DNA of 64,000 bases, taken from the NCBI RefSeq assembly GCF_019059575.1, contig NW_024883116.1:62001-126000 (forward strand), written 5' to 3'. This document shows positions 21,199-33,199 of the stretch, piece after piece. How positions within the stretch are numbered: position 1 is the first letter of the stretch; every line of letters starts with the position of its first letter. The translations under genes were made by a program, and so were the position numbers. Source of the stretch: Amphibalanus amphitrite. Taxonomy: Eukaryota; Arthropoda; Thecostraca; Balanomorpha; Balanidae. Under the pieces are notes generated by a model. That model saw nothing but the letters and a program-made list of their open reading frames with translations, was not told where the DNA came from and did not search any database.

Positions 21199-22020
21199 GT
21201 AAGTATATATCACTCACGAGGTCTCAAATCAGGCACCTTGAGTGGTGAGATTTGTCGCAGCTCTCTGTCCAATTACTTCCAAACGCAAAACAGGTTGTAT
21301 GTAGTGTGGTCTGAATTTATAAGGGTGGCCCCTTTGCGACCCAGGTGACCTCGCTGCTGCATATGACCTCTGGCGTGACACATGCCTCCGTCAGCCGTCA
21401 CCTTCCGTGATCGCGGTCACCGGGTCACGACAAGGGCACGGTAGTCGAAGTGTGTACGCCGTGCCCGTCAGTCGGTGGGGGACGGTTGCCCCGCCTCCCC
21501 CACCTCTGGCAGTCCCCCGCTGAGGCAGACAAACAATGCTCACCTGGCTCTCGGGGGCACCGCCCTAACTAAATGGCTCGTGGGGGAGAGTGCGACCCGC
21601 CCGAGACCCACGGATTGATTCATAGTGACTGTCTGTGGCGGCAAGATGACAACACAGTATGTCACGTCGGTTACATTTAGCTATAGTCTTTCTTGACCGA
21701 AGGTGGCTCTATTTACCACTAAAAGGCCATTGCAGAAAGCACCGTTGCTTGGGTTGGTAGGTATCCGCGGCTCTGCCCCATGGCCTAGTTGTATAATTAG
21801 CGATGGCCTGGTTAGACCTGGCCACACCGTCTCAGGCTAAAGGTCAGACTAGGTCAAACAGCGACTCAGTTCCCACCTTATCGCGCATCAGTTGCAGACC
21901 AATGTTGCACATACACAGTAGGTCGCCGCTTCCCAAACCGCCACCAATTGTCCATGCATAAGCGTTATGACGTCATCAACATCCTGCGTCAGCTACGGTT
22001 GGGTCACCGCCGGAGGTATA

Positions 22021-23017
22021 CCGGGTGGCCCAGAAAAAACGTTCCGAACTTTGGAGGCCTATATATCAAATTCGAGTACAAATATCGAGCCAAAATTTTC
22101 ATCAAGTTTGCGTCATTTCTTTGCGCATTGGTATGCCAAATTATAACACTATACCATCATTTTCAAGCTGGGAATCTTGAGTTGAATTAAGGAAGACGTT
22201 TTTGCATTTTTTGCCATGCCAAACGATAGTGATAATAGGGTTAGACGTCCCATGTTACAAAAAGAATAAAAAAATAGAGCACGTGAATGAAACCAACACG
22301 TATGTTCTTATCTTAAATATTTTTGTCACACTTATGTGCCAAATATTCAAATACTGAGCCAAAATGGTGCTCATGGATGCTATTCGTTTCAACACCAAAT
22401 TATGTTTCGAGCAGGAGTGGCACGGTGCATGGATTACTGCTGATTACCCTCCTTTCAGTGGATCAAATAGTAAATCGACCAGATAAGGAAAACAAACTAA
22501 AGCAGACTGGTTCCTGTGCCAGAAGACCACAGAATAGCTTATGAAAAACAACATTGCCAGCAGATGACAACAAAAACTGGTTGAAAAGCTACCTTTTCCC
22601 AGGAATGTCAGCCAGGAAAGCATTTGAGCCACAAGACGGTTAGAAAACTGGAAACTTCTTCCGATGCCGCTGGCAGAGAGCCATCGTGGTTGCCTGAGGG
22701 AATGTGTCATCCTGAGACCCGAACCATCAATGAGACTAGCTGCCAGTAGAAGTCATGGCTCTAGGCCGCGGTGCCGCGGGGTGAAAGTGACCCGCTCACT
22801 CACATTTTTTAGTAAGCATCGGAGCAAAAAAGTAATTTTTACATGGCATGCTTGAAACACGAACCGTTTAAAAAGTAATTTACCGAACCCCATGAAAATC
22901 GCACAATTTACTGAAAATGTGTGCCGCATTGACTACTCGAAGTTTCAATGTTGTATCTTTATCACTTTCTGAGAAATATGGATTTAAAGTTGGGAACGTT
23001 TTTTCTGGGCCACCCGG
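22021..23017. mobile_element. Tc1/mariner-type element, transposase decayed
   Basis: Inverted ends CCGGGTGGCCCAGAAAAAAC and the reverse complement near 22995-23017 are perfect over 26 bp. Each is flanked by TA (22019-22020 and 23018-23019), the mariner target. The GGGTGGCCCA end is typical of mariner relatives. At 997 bp the element could once have held a transposase, but I see no DDD/DDE motif or long frame, so it is non-autonomous. Confidence 0.85.
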
Positions 23018-23552
23018 TATGTCTGTCGTTTCCTGAGGAAGGGCGATTACAGCGGCGCAGGGTGTCTGAGGAATGTGCTGCATTTAGGGCGCCTGCCGCT
23101 GTATTTCTGGTTCAGAGCTGCCACCCGCTGAGCTGGTAGCAATGAAGCGGTTGACTTTATTGGTTGTTGGACGGGCCCGGCTTTCCTTGTGAGATTCCGA
23201 CATGTTAATTGACGACGTACATTCTGTGTAGTTAGCTGGGTCGCCGACCTAATTTCAACGCAATGCAGTAGCCTGAATAAGTATAACGGATACGCTGCTC
23301 AGAGCAGATATGTGCAGTGTGCAATTGGTGCATGAATTTGAATGAAATGAATCCGAGAGCTTCATTTCTGAGCTTATGGACCTCGGGATACAGATTCAAA
23401 TTTTCGAAGCATTGCTTGGAGTTATATGACAATTTTATCATTTATTTATGTTCAGATATTCAGGAATGAGATCATGGATCATAAAGTGATTTTTTGTAGA
23501 GACTTATAATGCAAGATATATGAGAGACATTTGAAGCACTGTGTCGTGATTT

Positions 23553-23830
23553 GTGCCTAGCGCCGTTCAGTTTGTTACGCGCTCAGCGGTAGCGGTCAGC
23601 CGGCCGGCGAACGGCCGGCGCGGTGGGTGCACGCGTACGGGCCGTGGGCCGTGTGCTGTGTCTATGGCCCGGGGCGGTGACCCGAGCTTATGTCAGGGCC
23701 GGCCAGGTAGCGCCGGCCAGTTGATCTCTGGACCTCCTCGCGAGCGGGTACGGTACTGATACCGCCCCGGTCTGTGAGGCAAGGGCCGGCGTATCAACTC
23801 GGGCTCCGGGCGGAATCGGTTTAGCTACCG
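23553..23830. promoter_or_regulatory. CpG-rich patch
   Basis: High CG density with repeated GCCGGC words (CGGCCGGCGAACGGCCGGCG near 23600). Open frames follow from composition. It could be a CpG-island promoter or GC-rich repeat; no other evidence. Confidence 0.25.
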
Positions 23831-24639
23831 GTCCACTGCACCCCGGTGTCGGCGAAATTAAACACTGGCAAATAACTTAAACTATCAATGTCCCCACTTG
23901 AATATTACGTTGTATTGATCTCGATGTAAGGTCCGCTGGTTTAGTTTGCATCGTTTGGGTCGCTTCAATTAGGCATATTGTGAGCCTCGTCATATCTGTT
24001 TGCTCAGTTGTATATGCAATACAGATCCACTTGAGTTAATTTCTTGTTATTTGAAAATCAAGGTAAATCGTTCGGTTGGTGTCGTCACCATCGTTCTGAT
24101 CGAAAGACGTAAATGTAACAAATACAGTCCACTTTTATCAGTAATCACAACACACTGTAATTCCAATTGTCAGCGTCGTTTTTGGCAGAGGAGGTAAATG
24201 AGATCCTACCTAACGGATATAAAAGCACTGTAACGGTAGTCCGGGTCCCACGTAGAGTCAGGAGGGCGTTTTTGCGCCCACGTCCAACTTCACCCCTGGG
24301 CCGTGTCATGTTTCGATAAGCGGTTAGTGTAGTTTTCGAAAGAGTGTAAACATTGGAGAACTTAAATTATTTTTGGGTGCGGTGAGAAATCAGAACGGCA
24401 AAGTTACAACGAATTATTGAAGAAGTCGACTCAAAGCTATTGGAGCTTCAACATCGATTGAAAAATAAAACTGTTGCTCATTTGAAGTTCTTACACTATT
24501 TATAGACTGAGAAGGAATCTAGAATCAACTAATTGGCTTTCAGACAGATTACTTACCTAATGCAAACGTAACCTGTCTGTAAGACTGTAATGCGTTGCAT
24601 CTGACCTCGGTGTCATCGCCGACGATTTTAGGACTAAAG

Positions 24640-24843
24640 TACGTAGGACAAAAGTACGTATGCAAATGTTCGTACGCAAATATACGTAGGCGATAAAGTT
24701 CGTATGCCAAAAGTACGTACGCAAATGTTCGTACGCAAAAGTACGTATGCAAAAGTACGTAGTGCATAAAATACGTATGTCAAAAGTACGTACGCAAATG
24801 TTCGTACGCAAAAGTACGTATGGAAAAGTACGTAGTGCATAAA
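24640..24843. repeat. TACGTA-rich tandem array, segment 1
   Basis: Units built from AAAGTACGTATGC, AAAGTACGTACGCAAATG and TTCGTACGC, higher-order period about 80 bp. All minus-strand frames stay open, giving meaningless YFCVRTFAYVLL-type repeats. Confidence 0.9.
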
Positions 24844-26024
24844 TCCCGCGCCCCAGTGGCGGTCTCCGCCAACTTCGCCCCAGTGAGGGGGGGCATATGT
24901 TACCACCCACCTCTAACTCAAAAACTAAGAGGGCTAGAAAGACGCGGTGAAAAGCAGTCGATAGCTCTTGATGCGTACGTTTGAAAGTATTTCGGTCATT
25001 TTTCATCTTAGAGCAATATTGGGGTCACCAGAGGTCATCAAAGGTCAAAATTTGCGAATTGTCATTTTATTTTTCAGAAAACATGCCATTATCTCAGGAA
25101 CTATGATAGCTAGAAAAACACTGGGAAAAGCAATCGATAGCTTTTGAACTCTTCTTTTGATAAGGTCATCATCAAAAATGACCTCAGGTCAACGGTTTAG
25201 CCTCCAGAGGGCAAAAACTCCAAAAATAGCTGTTTTTAAGAAAAGTGTTTTTCGACAATAACTTTTGACTAAAAAAAAGCTAGGTCATTTCTAATGCCAG
25301 AATCGTGTTTCTCTCGCCAAGACGCGTCGAATGAACTATAATTTGACCTTGAAAGGTCAACTTCAAAATTTGACCTCAGGTCAAGGTCATGACCTGACCG
25401 GAAAAGGTCATGTTGCATATCAGTCGATGCGTCTCGGCAAGACAAACACAATGACTGCCAACCCCAGCGTTCTATCTCTTTCCAATCGAGAGTTATTGGC
25501 AAAAAACTGTTTGTAGCGTCAAATGACCTCGGATGACCTTTCAAGAGGCTATCAGCAAAAAAGACATCTTGGTCGTCACGGGTGGTCCAAATCATTGTTA
25601 TCCTGAAATATTTGGACTGTTCCTATGCGTACACACGGATCTAGAGGCATTTTCGTTTTTCTCCATTGACTTATAATGGAAAGGTCACGCCACTGACCTG
25701 ACCTTAGGTCACGCATATAAAAAATCATAGATATACAAATTGTAGGCACCCATAACATCATGTAATCCACCAGGTTTGAAACCTCTCTGACAAACACTGC
25801 AGGCTGGACATGATTGCAAACTTTTTTTTAGGCTTGGTCAGTTAACTTGACCTAGTGACCTGACCTGACATGACCTGGGGTCAAAAATTTCACACATTGT
25901 CCAAAATTGATGTACCAAAAGCTACCCCAAGCGGCGCGGCGCTACGCGCCGCGGTTTTTTATTTATACGAAAAAAACGCGACAGGGTGGTAACATATGCC
26001 CCCCCCCCCACTGGGGCGAAGGAT
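24844..26024. mobile_element. AGGTCA-rich element inserted in the TACGTA array
   Basis: Left end ATCCCGCGCCCCAGTGG with GGGGGGGCATATGTTACCACC, right end mirrored (GGTGGTAACATATGCCCCCC, then CCACTGGGGCGAAGGAT). Many GGTCA half-sites. Contains the conserved block CCATTGACTTATAATGG at 25663-25679. TACGTA array resumes directly on the right. Flanks are ATAA-like rather than TTAA. Confidence 0.75.
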
Positions 26025-26388
26025 AAAGTTCGTATGCTAAAAGTACGTACGCAAATGTTCGTACGCAAAAGTACGTATGCAAAAGTACGTAGTGTAAAAT
26101 GTACGTATGAAAAAAGTACGTACGCAAATGTTCGTACGAAAAAGTTCGTATGCAAAAGTACGTAGTGTATAAAGTACGTATGCCAAAAGTACGTACGCAA
26201 ATGTTCGTACGCAAAAGTACGTATGCAAAAGTACGCAGTGTATAAAGTACGTATACCAAAAGTACGTACGCAAATGTTCGTACGCAAAAGTTCGTATGCA
26301 AAAGTACGTAGTGTAAAAAGTACGTATGCCAAAAGTACGTACGGTTCGTATGCCAAAGTACGTAGTGTATAAAGTTCGTATGCTAGAA
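26025..26388. repeat. TACGTA-rich tandem array, segment 2
   Basis: Continuation of segment 1, same orientation and unit. Confidence 0.9.
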
Positions 26389-26944
26389 GTAGGGTATAGT
26401 AGTGTAAGTTGAGCCACTTTTTCTTTATTGCTGCTCTGTTGCCATACTAGAGGGAACTCATGATAAATTCATATACCAAATAATATAGCCATGGATGATA
26501 TAACACTGGATTGGTGTCTCGTGGAAATTAACATTGGGATCCGCGACATTGGGATCAGGCCTGCCATCTAGCGAGAGAATTATCGTAAGTTAGGAGCAAG
26601 CCGAGTAAACGCCATCTCTCAGCATTATGACACACGTGGGTGTGGTGTGTTAGTTGGCTCGAAGTGCATATTCCCAAGAGTTGGAGGTAATCTAACTGGA
26701 CCTGAGACGACAAAAAATGTCTTAAATGCTTGAAAGCCAAAAACGTCAAGCAGCCTTTACTTAATAACAAAAATAAAATGCGTAAGACGGTGTGCATTGA
26801 AACGCCCAGTCCCATTGGCTTGTACGAGCTTTTATATGGCCATTTACTCACAATGGTACAGCAGTTTGACAATATGTCATACATATTTGGTAGGCTTATT
26901 CCTTCTCCGAATTTCGCCCGATTTTCTTCATCTTAGTTAATGTT

Positions 26945-27240
26945 ACGGCACGTGCCACGTGCCAACTTAGGGGTGTCGAAATTGTTCCACATGAAGTAAC
27001 TCCGCAATGGCTGGGCCCATTACAGTAAAATTTCGTCAATAGTTAGGCACCCAGGGCCAGTGGCAAATGCATTTCCATGTGTCACTATGGGGGTGCTACT
27101 GCACGTGCGCACGTGTGGGGTGCCGCTTCCATATCTCAAGAACGGCTGGGCGGATAACACTCAAACTTTGTACACAAATGTCACATCGATGCTCGCACTG
27201 CATTGATCAGTGCTTACATTGGTGCAGAGTCGTAAAGAAA
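26945..27240. repeat. Reverse copy of the CACGTG-ladder repeat
   Basis: GCACGTGCCACGTGCC, then GCACGTGCGCACGTG and CAAGAACGGCTGGGCGGAT match the 10.9-11.6-kb repeat in reverse complement. Confidence 0.55.
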
Positions 27241-27556
27241 ACGAGGAAATGAGATGCGTGGTGTTTATGCCATTCTGTTCCAGCAGCTGATTGATCCGCA
27301 ACAGAAGATCCTTGTTTGTGAAGGCTTCGTCTCCTTTTTCCACCCCTTATTTAAAATAACATTAACAATGTACGTACGAAGAAGATCACACATCATTCAT
27401 CAAAGTTGTTTTAGGCGGCTATCTTGGGCCAGGGCTGCGGAGTTGTTGTCAGAGCCAGCGGTTCAGTTCCGACTCGGAGTCGGTTGATTTTTAAAAGCTG
27501 TAGTCGGATCGTATGAGTCGAACGTCACCGAAAAGTTATCGACTCCACAGACTTAC

Positions 27557-27694
27557 CAGGGCTGCAGAGTCGGAGTCAGAGTCGGAGTCTGTGTGAATCG
27601 ACAGTTCTGCCCGGAGGAGTCAGAGTCGATATTTTGATACCGGAATCGAAGTTGGAGCCAAAGTTACTGAAATTTCATCGACTACGCAGCACTG
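27557..27694. mobile_element. hAT-like miniature element, CAGGGCTGC ends
   Basis: CAGGGCTGCAGAGTCGGAGTC at the left and GACTACGCAGCACTG at the right are inverted ends around GGAGTC repeats, a common hAT MITE design. A second solo end (CAGGGCTGCGGAGTTG) lies at about 27432. No 8-bp duplication found. Confidence 0.55.
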
Positions 27695-28349
27695 GTTGGG
27701 TCCTTTTCAAAGAGCGTCTTGAATGACATATTGAGCGGCAATGACGTTAGCAATTCCGTTCAACTTTTTCATTAGACTTATAGATACTGATAGTACTTAA
27801 CGTTCGTTTTTTTTTTCTTTGATCGGGCAATTTGTTTGATTTAGGCCAAGTAAAGACTCACGTGAAAAAAAGCGAAAACGACACGTGCTGGCGAAGTCTC
27901 CAATAACTCCCTGTTTCACGATTTAATGAGGAAATAACATGGGACTGCTTATCTTATTACTGACGCCAAGATTACTTTACTTATACTGACGCTGCACATA
28001 AATCTATTAATTTCTTCGCTTTTACTGACATATATAGACGTAACCTTTTGAAAAAATTGCACAACAAGCCCGCTACTACACCACACTCCCGTGTGTCACA
28101 ATGCTAATCAGCGGCGTTCACTCGGCTTGCTCCTAACTTACGATAATTCTCCCGCTAGATGGCAGGCCTGAGCTCAATGTCGCCAAAAACTGCGAAGACA
28201 CCAATCCATTATTATCTCATCCATGATATAGCTTTCCATTTCGCCCATTTACTCATCGAAAAATTTTGTTATGCCTTGTAACAAATGCTCATTAAATAAA
28301 GAATAAGAAAGGTATTACACATTGATCAACTTAACCCAAGGGTGGGGTA

Positions 28350-28420
28350 CGTACTTAATACCCTACGTACATTTGCTATACGTACTTTTGTCCGTGACGT
28401 ACTTTTGTCCACACGTAGGG
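28350..28420. repeat. TACGTA array, segment 3 (reverse orientation)
   Basis: TACGTACTTTTGTCC-type units, reverse complement of segments 1-2 but with a different subunit (TTTGTCC instead of TTTGCAT). Confidence 0.8.
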
Positions 28421-28510
28421 TAGACCGGGGCAAGTCTCCCCGCCGAGGTAAAACGCCTCATCGATGTTTCTCGGAACTGGCAGGGTTCTGGGAAAAGATC
28501 CTCTCTTCTG

Positions 28511-29949
28511 TTAACCCGGCCGGGCCCGGGGGGTAATTCCAACCACCGCAGCCCGGGGAGGGGCGTTTTTCGCCCCCTGTCTAACTCCGTAAATAAGAGA
28601 GCTACGCAAACAAAAGCAATACCAAACGAAAGGTCCTTACGAGACGCTTCTAAAGCACCCAAAATTTTTGACCTCAGATCAATTTTCAAGGTCAGAGGTC
28701 AAGGTCAAGGGGAAAACCGGCACATGTGTAGTGATCTCAAAGTGAGCGTTCTAGAGGACGGCAGGATGCATAAAACCGGTAAAATTGGGTGTCAAACGAA
28801 AGAAGAGAATCTGAGAATTCCGAAAATGTACTCAACATCAAAGGTCAAGGTCAAGGTCATGCTCAAAATTGACCTCAAACTTACACTTTTTCGTACATCT
28901 TGTGTGTCAACTTCCAAGGTGTTTTGAAATGTTTTGAGGCTTATCAGGTCCCTATTTGTGGTTCATCTTACGATACAAGGCTGCTCAAAGGTCAAGGTCA
29001 CAGAAGAGAGTCCTTGCTAGAGACTATTTCACTGATTCAAGTTAGTAATACTAAATAAGACAATTTTGCCATCCGGAGGCTCTAAATAAAGGCTTAGAGG
29101 AAAATAGATGCCAGATTCGTGATCAGCGGGTACGAATCCATCATAAGCGACTTTTGATGTGTCAAGGTCAACCAAAGGTCATTCGAGGTCACATGAGGTC
29201 AACATAAAACTTGCCCTTTTCCAAACAAAATATATATCATTCGACGCGGCTTGACAAGACAAATGCGATGGTACCACTGCCGTAGCTCTAGGACCATTTT
29301 TGTCGAAGTTATTTGCGAAAAACTAAAACCACAGCTCGGGGTCGTTGATCTGACCTCTGATCTCAGGTCACTAAAACTATTTTTGTATTTTTGTCTAGGT
29401 CAAATGCTACACAACCGTGCTCGTAATTTGTCTTTATCTTTAAAACTCTATTTTTAGCAGCTATTTGAAGTTCGCGTCTGTGACACCGAAGTTTGCCGTG
29501 CAGGGGTCTAGAAAAATCGACTTTGTGACTGCCGTAGCTCTAGGACCATTTTTGTCGAAGTTATTTGCGAAAAACTAAAACCACAGCTCGGGGTCGTTGA
29601 CCTGACCTCTGATCTCAGGTCACTAAAACTATTTTTGTATTTTTGTCTAGGTCAAATGCTACACAACCGTGCTCGTAATTTGTCTTTATCTTTAAAACTC
29701 TATTTTTAGCAGCTATTTGAAGTTCGCGTCTGTGACACCGAAGTTTGCCGTGCAGGGCTCTAGAAAAATCGACTTTGTGACGTCATCAATGGGGCTAGGT
29801 CCATTTTTTTTATTTCAGAAGATGCCAAATTGATGGAAGAAAAGGTACTGAAAATTTCGCTTTCCTATCCCTATGCGTTCGGGAGCTATCGCAAATATTC
29901 GCCAGGAGGGGGGGCGTTTTTTCGCCCCCCCCGGGCCCGCGAGGGTTAA
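28511..29949. mobile_element. TTAA element with CCCGGCCGGGCCC ends
   Basis: TTAA at 28511-28514 and 29946-29949. Ends CCCGGCCGGGCCCGGGG and CCCCCCGGGCCCGCGAGGG, with GGGGCGTTTTTCGCCCC hairpins just inside. Body rich in AGGTCA. Contains the tandem duplication 29277-29781. No coding sequence. Confidence 0.85.
29277..29781. repeat. 252-bp tandem duplication
   Basis: Two head-to-tail copies starting ACTGCCGTAGCTCTAGGACC at about 29277 and 29529. I noticed only two substitutions (GTTGATCTG/GTTGACCTG and CAGGGGTCT/CAGGGCTCT), so the duplication is recent. Confidence 0.9.
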
Positions 29950-30214
29950 TCTAGTGTATGGGGCTTCTTGCCTCAGGCCTGGGGCGTTTTGCCCTGGGGT
30001 TGGGGCAAAATGCCCCATTTGCAGTTGCTTCACAAAGCACTTCCTAGCTGGGAGTCCGATCATAAGTGAATGAATTTGAGGGATGGAATTTAAAGTAAAA
30101 TGTCCAAAGAACACATTGAGCACAAATTTGGCCTTCCAGGTGATGTGAGACAAAAGAAGGTACCTATGTAGCGAAATAAATTATCTGGGGCGTCTTGCCC
30201 AAGGCTACCCTACT

Positions 30215-30595
30215 TTATACCCTACGTAGTACGTACATTTGCTATACGAAGGCTTTTGTACGTGACGTACTTTTGTCCATACGTACTTTATACCCTACGT
30301 ACTTCTGCGATACGTACTTTTGTCCGTGACGTACTTTTGTCCATACGTACTTTTTACCCTACGTACATTAGCTATACGTACTTTTGTCCGTGACGTACTT
30401 TTGTCCATACGTACTTTATACCCTACGTACTTCTGCGATACGTACTTTTGTCCCTGACGTACTTTTGTCCATACGTACTTTATACTGTACGTACTTCTGT
30501 GATACGTACTTTAATCCTACGTACTTTTGCTTACGTACTTTTGTCCTACGTACTTTTGTCCTACGTACTTTAGCGATACGTACTTTTGTCCGTAA
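30215..30595. repeat. TACGTA array, segment 4 (reverse orientation)
   Basis: Higher-order unit of about 75 bp: CATACGTACTTTATACCC, TACGTACTTCTGCGA, TACGTACTTTTGTCCGTGA. Ends at GTCCGTAACCC. Confidence 0.9.
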
Positions 30596-30599
30596 CCCA

Positions 30600-33195
30600 T
30601 CGCCGACAGAGCTTTGGCTGTTGGCAGCGTCACCTACTCGCCCCAACCGGCTGCCCGCAGAGACGCCTGGCGGTCATTGGCTGCAGCGACTGTTTTCCAG
30701 ACTCAGCCTCTGCTGACACAGACAGCCGAGCCGTTTCGCCTTACGCTTGGATTGTAAATGATCAACGTCTACAGACACACATCAATGGCTAATGCACGCT
30801 TCCATAGCTTAAGTAACCTTGCTGATGCTAACTCACAGCATAATTAGTTTCGCTATGATAAGCCTCCTTTTAATCCCATGTGATGATATAATCCGTGAGG
30901 CACATTACAGACATTGGCAAGTTCACCAAGTTGGATGGGCTTGCTCTTGGTATGCGAAGGATGCTCGCAATTTTGTAACTTGACTTAGTTACTCTCACTT
31001 TAGGATCTATGGAAAATCTGTAATATATCTTATATGAAGTGGTATCGAAATTGTGCCCATGTTTTGAATTTATGATGTTGCACAAATGAACAGCGTCTAG
31101 CGTTTGCTCCAGGACCGTTTGTTTTACTTTATATTCGGCCCTTTTTAGTTATGGTAAAAGCACGGCTGACGTCACACGACCTATTTGTAAGCATGACTTG
31201 TCAAAGCCTTGATTGAACATATGACTGAATATGAGTACTCTTCCTAGCATCCAAATTTGACACCATACCAGTCCCTTCATATTAGTCTAAATCAGTCTAA
31301 GGTTTGCAGATATTAGCAAAATACAAGCATTCATACATTCCTTAGCGTTCGTTCAGGCTGGTCCCTTCCAGTTGTTGGTAAGTAAGTACGATTGTCGACA
31401 TATCTGTTCTGAGAACACAGCAAGACTTCATGCGAACTGACGATGCGAACTGACGAACTGACGATACCTACATCCAGTGGCGTCAGTGCGCCTAATCGTA
31501 TATAGATTGGAAGCAACTGTGTGAGTCCGCACCAAATCCTGCTTTTGTGTCGTGAACCATGGCCTATCCAGTGCAGTGTTTGGGTACTGCTGCGCTGTGC
31601 AAGAGACGTCGAATGGCACACTGTGCTTCGGTGTAGCGATGAGCGCCCCTACATCTTGTGCCGTTGAATTTTATAGTGCAATGGATCAGAGCAACTAACT
31701 AATGGAAAATACGAACGCTCGCCACTTGTCTATATATATCCTCACACTCGAGTTAGAGCGGAACTTTTTACCTACTGCTTCTTGAACTGTTAAAATCAGT
31801 TTACCGCCGCGAGTTAGCTTGTTTACAAAATGTAACTATTGCCGATAAAGAATGAACTCTACTATGCCATTTTTATCCTGCTTCTGCACCTAACTACATT
31901 TAATGACGTACTAGCTGTATGGGTAATATAGAACTGCGCAGTACCTAATATGCGAGCCACATTTACCCTCGGGAAGTGCATGCACAGTTGCACGTATGCT
32001 CTCCATATTCTGTGCATTTCAACATCACATCCTAAAACAACGTTGCAGCTTTCTCGACACATCGCTCTCGAACAGAGTTCAAAATCACATTCCCATCGAT
32101 CATGTGTTCCAACTTCATCTGTCTCTCAGCAGCGCTCGGCTTTTTAACTGCAGCTGCGCCAGCTACGAGAACGATGATCCAAACGAGTCTGACGGCACCC
32201 GGGAGGCCAATTACCATCTGTCGGGGACCGGTACACTGCCACTCTGAACTAGTCATCGGCTCGGCAGGAGAGTCGTCACCAGTTCGTCGACCTAATGTTC
32301 CCATCGGCCCGGCCCAGGGAACTTTGAGCAGTGGCGATGGCCGGCCGAACGGGAACACTCTCTCTGCAGCGCTGATCACTAACCGGTGATGAGCGCCGCG
32401 GTTTGCAGGCCAGAACCGGCAAAAGCGTGAGTGATGGCTGGGATAATAGTACGGGAAAGTCTATCGACGGCAAGGGAATGCTCAGTTGCTCGAATGATGC
32501 TCATCAAATGTGCAATGGTCAAAGTACGATGTAGCTTTTTCCAACAAATATACTACATAGAATCAAGACTTCGGAAACATCAAAACGAGTGTTTGCACTA
32601 AAACTTTTTTTAGCACAACATCGACCACGCAAAATCTGCAAAATTTAAGATCACAGTAAAATGCATGTTTTATAGAGTTATAGGCAGACATGATCAGCAA
32701 TATGAAGTGTTTCACCCATTACCATTTCTCCGAGCTCTGAGTCACCAACAAAAACCCTCGCGCCAGTAACCTCTGCAGTCCAGCGAGCCTCTCTCCCCCC
32801 TTCCTCTGCGGGACACTCAGCGCGGCGGTCAGGCTCTGAGGGCGGCGGCCGTGTCGCGCTGAGCCGGCGGACCGTTTTCCGGGCTGATTCGCCGCGGCCG
32901 GTCGGACTTGCGTCGTTGAGGGGCCGCCGCAGAGTCGATACGGTGCTGCGGGTTCGTAGAATCACCGCGTGGCGCGCCGGCAGGGATGTGAGTGGGCTGT
33001 TTGAGTCGCGCCGCCACCGCCGGCCTCCCAGCAGAGCACTGAACACCAGAATGGACCGGGAAACGTGGAAACGGACCCATCGTGTCCGGATCGATGGCCA
33101 ATTTCGGGCCAGGTAGCCCACGTCAGTGTAGTGGGCGGCAATTCTGCAGTGGAGGTCGGATTGCTGTTCTAAATGAGGGATATATGGCCGCTCGT
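30600..33195. other. No gene recognised; CpG-rich patch at 32740-33120
   Basis: Ordinary sequence with overlapping frames at 32032-32389 and 32678-33121. The latter (147 codons, minus) lies in a CpG-rich patch where frames are open on both strands. The patch could be an island promoter. Nothing identifies a protein. Confidence 0.35.
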
Positions 33196-33199
33196 GAAA

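Larger units (their letters stand above)
26390..28349. mobile_element. Long-inverted-repeat element between mirrored TACGTA arrays
   Basis: Diverged inverted arms of about 250 bp: 26400-26650 against 28070-28340. Shared words include GATTGGTGTCT, AGGCCTGCCATCTAGCG, GAGAATTATCGTAAGTTAGG and ACACACGTG or close matches. The interior has no convincing gene. Because the TACGTA arrays on its two sides are in opposite orientation, arrays and arms together may be the ends of one large element. Confidence 0.6.
28421..30214. mobile_element. Element with AGGGTAG(A/C)C ends holding a nested TTAA element
   Basis: Left end AGGGTAGACCGGGGCAAG and right end CTTGCCCAAGGCTACCCT are inverted. Most of the interior is the TTAA element 28511-29949; the remainder repeats GGGGC(G/A)TTTTGCCCC-like words. 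TACGTA arrays abut both sides. Confidence 0.6.

Noticed and set aside
22323-22544. Possible transposase frame in the mariner-type element
   Set aside because: The 73-residue product shows no helix-turn-helix or DDD/DDE motif.
24549-26417. Minus-strand frames of 70-150 codons with YFCVRTFAYVLL repeats
   Set aside because: Translation of the TACGTA array; all frames are open.
24640-30595. CRISPR-like array
   Set aside because: Repeats are contiguous without unique spacers and the DNA is eukaryotic.
32032-33121. Frames of 95-147 codons in the CpG-rich patch
   Set aside because: Open on both strands because of base composition; no family or splice support.
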